Below are positions 58,174 to 64,000 of a stretch of DNA of 64,000 nucleotides, in pieces. A program made the translations under genes and the position numbers. The notes under the pieces are model-generated. The model had not been told where the DNA came from. It made no database searches and saw only the letters and a list, made by a program, of their open reading frames with translations. The DNA is from Brachynemurus nebulosus (Eukaryota; Arthropoda; Insecta; Neuroptera; Myrmeleontidae). Location: NCBI GenBank assembly GCA_035578155.1, contig JAPWDM010000011.1:21242375-21306374 (forward strand). The letters run 5' to 3'. Each line of letters begins with the position of its first letter. Position 1 is the stretch's first letter.

Positions 58174-58499
58174 TTAACGCTTTAAATGATTAAGACGAAT
58201 TAACTCGTTCTGCAATATGGAGGCTCAAAATGCTGTCATATGTATATATTCATTGGTACAGGTGCTTTCATCTGTGACAATACGGTATAATTCTAAATAA
58301 TGTTCAATTTTATCAACACAGTTTTGTATAATTTACATTTTATAAATTCCTAAGGTTCACTTTTCTGATGTTGGGATCTCTGATTTTTTCTCTTTTTCTT
58401 TTTTTGTAACCTTATCTATTGTACTTATCGCTTGGCAGTAAAAAGTCCGGCATTTTGAGACAAAAAAATTTTTCCATATGGTTTGTTTAAAAGGGTTAA
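58174..58499. mobile_element. piggyBac-like MITE abutting family D
   Basis: 326 bp bounded by TTAA (58174-58177, 58496-58499), with ends TTAACGCTTTAAATG and complement TTAACCCTTTTAAAC. Close match to 30950-31284. The left TTAA overlaps the TTA target duplication of the neighbouring MITE, so that duplication followed by A supplied the TTAA. Confidence 0.85.
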
Positions 58500-59277
58500 A
58501 GAGGTTGAAAAATGAAGTTTATTGCCATTTACCCAAACATCGCAGAACAGAAGGACAATTATGAAATTTATAAATTAAACATATAGCGTAATTTCAAACT
58601 ATAGTTTCTAAGATTCTAAAGATGGTTTTAAATTATAACATGTAATAGCCTATGCCTCATATTTTTGCATTTTTTTAGAACTTCTAAGGGGTAGCTTTTC
58701 ACAAAATTTTCTCTTATTTCATTTTCATGTAGACAGATTACAAAAAACTGACGGTATAGCAATTTTTGCATATCGTATCGTCCTATAAATATTTCGTATG
58801 CAATAATGGCTATATAAATTGAATGTTGACAAGTCATGATGTTTATCCATTTATTGTTGTATATCGCCCGCTGAGCTGGATTCATTGCCTCGCCTTAAGT
58901 ATCCTACCATATATATCCCATATACTGTAAACTGCATCCAAACATATACATACATAAAATTGCATATGTTAATGGTTGGCTGTCGTTGTAAACCATTTTT
59001 CTCATTGATCGCTGACATATTTCGATAATCCGTTTACCATTTTCATGTTTGTTGTTGCTCATTCGAACGCCGCTAGTTCAGTTTAGATCGCACCTACGCT
59101 ACATAGTGCTCGTTGGGTTTTTTTAATTTAGACTCATGAATGATTCAATTTAATGATAAATAGATTTCAATAAATATGTAATGTATACACGTATTGTTGG
59201 CAAATTTATTTATTATTTATTTATTTTTTTTTTTTAAGTTTTCAATGTAAGATATTTTTTGTTATAGGATAATGCGT
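58500..59277. other. AT-rich, nothing recognised
   Basis: No supported coding or repeat border. Confidence 0.5.
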
Positions 59278-59690
59278 TTTAGCGAATTTTCGAATGGAAA
59301 TGTCAGCTATTACAGCCACTGACGTGACACAACTTGGGCCCGAGATTATGATAGAACTTTGTTTTGAGTTCCCTAGAAGTCGAAAATGACATATATTACG
59401 TATGTATAGATGTGTTCTCACAATAACTCTCGAACCAAATATTCTAATTTTTCGAAATTTGGTGAATACGTTAGAAGTCTAAAAATCTTGGATGAGTTCT
59501 GCCAGACACGTCCGATATCCGGAACATGTCTTTTTGGGCATTTTTCGTGAAAAAATAAGTTTGTGGCATTATTTTAAACCATTAGAAAGAGAAGAAAAAA
59601 ACAGATAAAAAAGTTCTAGAACTATTATTCTATGTGAATTAATTTCCGAGAAAAATTAATTTTTGTAAACGGAAATTCGCTATTTGCATA
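59278..59690 (+). repeat. Dispersed repeat G, longest copy
   Basis: Runs from TTAGCGAATTTTCGAATGGAAATGTCAGC-type sequence to AACGGAAATTCGCTATTTGCAT. It includes GACACGTCCGATATCCGGAAC, also seen near 5815 (CAGACATATCCGATGTCCGG). The ends are weakly complementary (AGCGAATTTTC/GGAAATTCGCT), so this may be the complete unit of about 410 bp. Confidence 0.65.
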
Positions 59691-60248
59691 AGCAAGATAC
59701 TACGATAGGAGTATTTTACTTTTAATATTAGTTATATATTTTTCGTTTAGTAACGTATAAAGGGACAGGAGTGGATTCAAATAAATTAATCCTTTAAACT
59801 CTTCTAGGTAACTAATAGGTACAATCTTCAGAAGGTTATCCTGACCCCAAGTTTCTTTTTTATTTAAAATATTATGTTTTTACGGATACCTCAGCTATTG
59901 TGTTCGCTCTATGGAACAGCATGTTGGTACCAAAAAAGTCACTTGTTTTTAAGTTTAAACTTTTTAGTATTCATAAAAGAGAATTTTGAAAATTTGTTAA
60001 CTATAGAAGTGGTCCAAGGTATACAATTTATTGTACCTAATGGCAATGGGTTAATATGGTAGTCTAAAAAATTTTAGTACATAAAACCGAATTTTTCAAT
60101 CCTCAAAAGTTAAATACAGTTTGGGAGTAATAATAAAGAAAAACGACTTCCTGCGAAGCGAAATCAAAGACTATAGATCGAAGAAACAAAAGTCAAAGAT
60201 ATACATGTCAAAAATAAAAACAAATTTAAACGATAAATGTCAATCTAA

Positions 60249-60276
60249 CATGTTTCGGTCCCAAGGCCATCATCAG
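60249..60276 (-). ncRNA. Hammerhead-ribozyme-like motif in PLE terminal region
   Basis: The minus strand reads CTGATGA, TGGCCTTGGGACC, GAAACATG. CTGATGA and GAAA are the two invariant hammerhead boxes, and GGCC/GG(A)CC can form stem II with one bulge. It lies about 440 bases downstream of a Penelope-like GIY-YIG relic on the same strand and is followed by GACATTTATCGTTTAAA-type sequence. Hammerheads occur in the terminal repeats of Penelope-like elements (family knowledge). The U-C clash next to the core suggests a decayed copy, and activity is not shown. Confidence 0.5.
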
Positions 60277-60689
60277 AGATTATGGCAAAAATTAGTATGT
60301 TATGGAAAACAACAAAAATTAAAAAGAAATTAGAAGAGTCAAGAAATTTTTGAAAAAACATATCAAACAGGTACGAAACTGCACACCAAGGAGGCGTGGA
60401 GTTTGGAAAATACATGCAATAACAACAGTTAAGCGAGATGGCGACACAAAGGATTTTGTAGAATTTAAATAGAGTATTTTCCAAACGAAAAAAGACCAAA
60501 ATACGGCTAAATAAAACCGATAATTTAAACAAAGCACAAAACACATAATTGTTCACTGAAATTTTCACAAAATTGTAGATAAATTCTTTTTTTAAACATT
60601 TAAAATTTAAATATTAAAAAATACAGATTTTATAATTATTATGTAATTAACAAATTAACAAGAAACAAAGAAGAACAATATTATTTATA

Positions 60690-61190
60690 AGGTAATTGCA
60701 CTACAGATGTTAGCGTGTCGAATTGATTTAAGATTTAGTGTATTCATCAAATTTTTGGATTCTTCTAGGTAGGAGAATTGCGGACAATCATTGAGTGTGA
60801 CATGGTATTGGATAAGGAACTGCGCAGTAGATAATGTTTCTAATGCGTCTAGTTTTTGACCCTTGTTGTTGGTGGCGAATTTCAAAGTTTTTAGATAAAT
60901 CAAAATTATGGTCTGTGTTAATAATATGATTAGCAATCGACGAATAATTTTTAGTATTAGATTTTATGGAGGAAAGATGTTCGGATAATCTATTTGAAAA
61001 TCTACGGCCAGTCTGACCAATATGAAATGCAGAGCAGTCTTCACAAGTAAATTTATAAATACTGGATCTTTATAGTAACAGGATAGGATCCCTTGTTTTG
61101 ACAAGAAAATCTGACAGAGTATTATTAGAGGAAAAACTGAGGAAAAACTTTTGGGAATCAAAACTGTTATTAATTTTATTATTGAAGCCA
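60690..61190 (-). pseudogene. Penelope-like GIY-YIG endonuclease relic
   Basis: Reading from 61190 downward: SNNTLSDFLVKTRDPILLL, a stop, then SSIYKFTCEDCSAFHIGQTG and RRFSNRLSEHLSSIKSNTKN, SSIANHIINTDHNFDLSKNF, followed by a frameshift into KGQKLDALETLSTAQF and CPQFSYLEESKNLMNTLN. IYKFTC..C..FHIGQTGRxF and EH....K are the GIY-YIG motifs in the form used by Penelope-like elements. The reverse transcriptase is absent here. It is a different copy from the one at 22690-23610. Confidence 0.85.
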
Positions 61191-61199
61191 TACGAATTA

Positions 61200-61469
61200 T
61201 TTTTTAAAGTTCAATGAATTTTGTTTGTATACCACTTTAAAAGGGTTCATGCCTAGAAATATTAATTATTAATATCTACATGTGTTCATACCTGTATGTA
61301 TTCTTGTTTAATAAAATGATACATTTGTTATTTAAATATAATATAGATGTCCATACATAAATTTAATTATAACTGAACATATAAAAGTATAGTTTGTGTC
61401 AGCAAAGTTTGCAGTTATTGTTTTAAATTGATCTGTGCTTATTCCATCTCATTTAAGCACAGAAGCCTC
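61200..61469. other. AT-rich, nothing recognised
   Basis: No supported feature. Confidence 0.45.
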
Positions 61470-62590
61470 ACACTATTTAAAAGCAATTCTTTAATTATAA
61501 ACACATAAAATTCTTTTAGTCTGGAATTATTTCCACCGTTCCGTTTATTGGAATAACATTAGGTCTTGTAAGGCTCATTTCAGACCAAGCCAGTCAAGTC
61601 ATTTCAAGTCCAGTCAAGTCACGTCAAGTCCAGATGCGTCAAGTCAAGCCAGTCAAATGCTTTCAGATAGACCAAGTCAAGTCAAATCAGTTAGTTTAAA
61701 TTAGTTATTACTTGATATTTAAAAATGGATGTTGTATTAATTAACGCAATAATAATAATGCAGAGGTTAATAATAGGTACCAGAGATAACATAAGAAATA
61801 TGCTCTGTGATTTGATTATACACAACACACATATAATATGTATGTATCTCTTAATACACATGTACACACAACACACATATAATATGTATGTATCTCTTAA
61901 TACACATGTACCAAATGGACAGATGACGTTGAGTGATGAAAAAATTCAACTTGTTGAGTCGTTGATTGGACTGACGGTGACTTGACTTGACTTGACTGGA
62001 CGCGACTGATTATATTTGAAAGCAAAAATACAATTATGTTGCAATTGTATTGAAACGGTGAATGTTGAATCAAGATGCGTCAGACTTGACGTGACTTGAC
62101 TGGACGCGACTGGCTTGGTCTGAAATGAGCCTAGTATGAAATGTTTCCCGATCACTTGGTTTGCCCTGTAATTCAAATAAACATCAATATTTTTTCAAGC
62201 ATTACAAAAATGTTTACAAGCAATTCCTCAATTTGAAATAGAATTATTGTAGTCTGGAGTCATTTCAACCATTAATTGGAATAATATTGGGCCATGTAAT
62301 ATGAAATGTCGTTTTCCGACCACTTGTTCTGCCAAGTAATTTAGAAAAATACCAAAACTTTCTTAAGCGTTGGAGAAATGTTTAAAAGCATTTCTCTGAC
62401 TTTAATTAGAATTCTTGTAGCCTCGAATCAATCCCTCCGTTTGTTGGCATTCGGTCGTATAATATGGAGTATCGTTTCCTAACCATTTGGTTGGATATAT
62501 GTTGGCGCCCACCAAGCTAACATCGCCATTTATTTTTTTCCAAACAAACATGGTTTGTTTTAGATATTTTTTCGCGAACCGGTGGATGGG
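61470..62590 (+). repeat. Approximately 160-bp satellite, about four units
   Basis: Units contain AATATGAAATGTCGTTTTCC, GACCACTTGGT, TAATTTA.ATAAA.ATC, ACAAGCAATTC, AGAATTCTTGTAGTCTGGA-type and TATTGGAATAACATTAGG words. Starts are near 62133, 62297 and 62455, with a left unit at 61470-61571. The left unit is split by the family E MITE (61572-62131). A single diverged copy lies at 32330. The right end runs into AACCGGTGGATGGGAAATAC. Confidence 0.75.
61572..62131. mobile_element. Palindromic MITE, family E (AGTCAAG-rich, TAA target)
   Basis: Perfectly complementary ends GGCTCATTTCAGACCAAGCC. The outer parts are runs of CAAGTC/GACTTG (TCAAGTCCAGTCAAGTCACG). It contains a 46-bp tandem duplication (ACACACATATAATATGTATG, about 61823-61910). 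The flanks are TAA (61569-61571) and TAG (62132-62134). Neighbouring satellite units read TTGTAATATGAAATG at this place, showing an original TAA target with one later change. No coding. Confidence 0.85.
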
Positions 62591-63026
62591 AAATACTGCT
62601 ATAGAAACTTATTATTTTTCTTGTAAATTTCGGTAACATCCGCTGTACATATACATGTCATCTGTTTGAATTTATCAATATGGATGTATTATGCATACAT
62701 TTATACTTCAATCCATAATTTAATATTTAATATTGCAAATGAGTTAAGTTTTATATTATGTATTACGTTCATTCCTATTTGTACAGTTGTCTGGCAATTT
62801 GATTAGAAACTTTTGATTGATTTTGTTTCTGCAACAAAATGATGATTTCATACGAAGTGATATTAGAATAACGTAAATTTATATTTTAATATGTAGGTAC
62901 CTATTTTTGTAATCCTGTGGTGGGTATTATAATATATGTTAAGTAATTGGATTTCCTAGGATAAAATTGTGGAAGTGTTACTAAATTTTCTGACTAAAGA
63001 GAGACTAATTGAACACAGGCGCTTAA
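62591..63026. other. AT-rich, nothing recognised
   Basis: No supported feature. Confidence 0.45.
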
Positions 63027-63782
63027 GGCCCGATCCACATTATCGCTCTGCTCTCTCGTACGATATCGTTACGTTCCCGATTCGATAAAATATTCTTAGA
63101 CAAGAAACAATGAGTGTATTCACATCATCGCTCCGATACCGCTTTGATATTAATCGCGGTACGCTATCACTCCAATATCGCTCCAATACCAATACCACGC
63201 AGATAATATTTTATCGGTGCGGTATCGGAGCGATATCAGACTTATATCGATAGTGTAAACACTTTTTTGATTCCACTTCGCTCCGCTTGCATTTAGTTGT
63301 TATGAAAAGATATTTGTATCGACTGAGACCGAATTGGGAGCGTACCGAGAGCGGCAGTGTGAATGGAGAACGAATAGGTATCAACATTCAAACGCAGACA
63401 GGACAGTGCAGTTTCGGTGACTCTTGTTGTAGACCGAGATAGCGCGAGTTTAAAAGCAGAGCAGAGCAAAGCAAATTCTTTTCATTTCGGCGAAATAAAA
63501 CCAACTAAAACTCGAGAACGTGTTACAATGTCGCGCAGTTTCTGTGTCACATTCACGAGTGCTACATCGGTCTCGTGCGACGCAGTGCTGCTCCATTCTG
63601 CTCAGCGTTTCAATTCGCGCTGTCCTGTTCTACAACAAAAGTCACAGAAACTGCTCTGCCCTGCCTGCGTTAACTGCGTCTCAATGTGCACCCGGCCTAA
63701 TGTGAAGAGAACAAAATTATATCGGAGCGAGACCGGAGGGGGTCGTACTTACCGATATTGACACTGTAGAGTGGACCGCGCC
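63027..63782. mobile_element. Palindromic MITE, family D copy 3, with nested palindrome
   Basis: Starts GGCCCGATCCACATTATCGC and ends GTAGAGTGGACCGCGCC, flanked by TAA (63024-63026, 63783-63785). It shares CGATTCGATAAAATATTCTT and CTTGCATTTAGTTGTTATG with copies 1 and 2. Alignment with copy 1 shows that about 63385-63698 is extra sequence. The 114-codon frame at 63417-63761 lies across this insert and looks fortuitous. Confidence 0.85.
63385..63698. mobile_element. Nested palindromic insert in family D copy 3
   Basis: Complementary segments CGCAGACAGGACAGTGCAGT...GACTCTTGTTGTAGA (left) and TCTACAACAAAAGTCACAGA...CTGCCCTGCCTGCG (right). The right end reads TGCACCCGGCC-TAA. CGCAGTTTCTGTGAC and GCTCTGC words are iterated, like the other palindromic families. 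The left terminus seems shorter than the right, so borders are approximate. Confidence 0.6.
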
Positions 63783-64000
63783 TAAAGAATTTAATTATTT
63801 ACGAAGTGTTTGTTAAAAATTATGTAGTAAAAATATTTTTGAAATGTTTATAATTAATGTGTTTATAAAATTTTTAGAACTGTCAATCCTAGAGTTTTCA
63901 GAAAATTTAGTAAAAGTGCTTTGTAAAACTGAACAGTTCGTGGTAATTGGCGGTGGACTTAACAAATTTTTTTTGGCAAGGGTCTTGATCTTGCTCATTT
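63783..64000. other. AT-rich window end
   Basis: Nothing recognised. Confidence 0.4.

Noticed and set aside
60245..60568. 107-codon minus-strand frame ending at the hammerhead-like motif
   Set aside because: It sits in the presumed untranslated terminal region of the Penelope relic. The residues are hydrophobic low complexity with no domain.
63417..63761. 114-codon frame near the right edge
   Set aside because: It spans the nested palindrome and the flanking MITE. The complementary strand of the palindrome gives similar open stretches, so it is structural rather than coding.

Overview
This is a stretch of AT-rich (roughly 70 percent A+T) eukaryotic DNA, almost certainly from an insect or other arthropod. 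It is nearly all decayed transposable elements. I found no intact protein-coding gene, no convincing multi-exon host gene, and no bacterial or plasmid features. The arthropod call rests on the repertoire of elements: Tc1/mariner, pogo-like, piggyBac-like, hAT, PIF/Harbinger-like, Penelope-like (PLE) and endonuclease-type non-LTR relics, long (TA)n tracts, and a minisatellite carrying GGGTTAGGTT. The species cannot be fixed from the sequence.

Layout. 1-6.8 kb: (TA)n, a 1.4-kb repeat (R1), a duplicated and inverted tRNA-Thr(AGT)-like cluster, two palindromic MITEs with TAA flanks and a TTAGG-like minisatellite. 7-13.4 kb: a near-perfect hairpin, dispersed repeats, a 145-bp tandem repeat and a 450-bp foldback. 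14-19.1 kb: a 1.16-kb inverted-repeat element, a hAT transposase pseudogene split by two different MITEs, and a pogo-like element with a nested hAT MITE. 19.8-21.9 kb: an unidentified GC-richer coding relic interrupted by a palindromic MITE and a piggyBac-like element. 22.7-28.9 kb: a PLE relic (reverse transcriptase plus GIY-YIG), a piggyBac-like element, hammerhead-like motifs and the C-terminus of a non-LTR polymerase. 31-36.1 kb: a piggyBac MITE, a 1.1-kb element with long inverted repeats and a Cys-rich coding relic, and a 1.3-kb giant foldback. 37-40.6 kb: tandem repeats and R1 copy 2 carrying a Tc1 deletion derivative. 41-52.8 kb: a foldback with inverted repeats of about 100 bp, LINE, Tc1 and mariner relics. 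54-64 kb: a pogo-like element with a degenerate zinc-finger tail, more palindromic MITEs, a second PLE relic with a hammerhead-like motif, and a roughly 160-bp satellite.

Nothing here forms a pathway. The interest lies in the nesting. Two palindromic MITEs sit in sequences whose pre-insertion state can be read (a hAT reading frame and a satellite unit), and both imply a 3-bp TAA target. At least six sequence-unrelated families share this architecture: GG-rich ends and an interior built from one short word repeated in both orientations. The best leads are this MITE group, the coding island at 19.8-20.8 kb, and the hammerhead-ribozyme-like cores next to Penelope relics. Element borders come from reading inverted repeats by eye and may be off by a few bases where AT-rich flanks are ambiguous.
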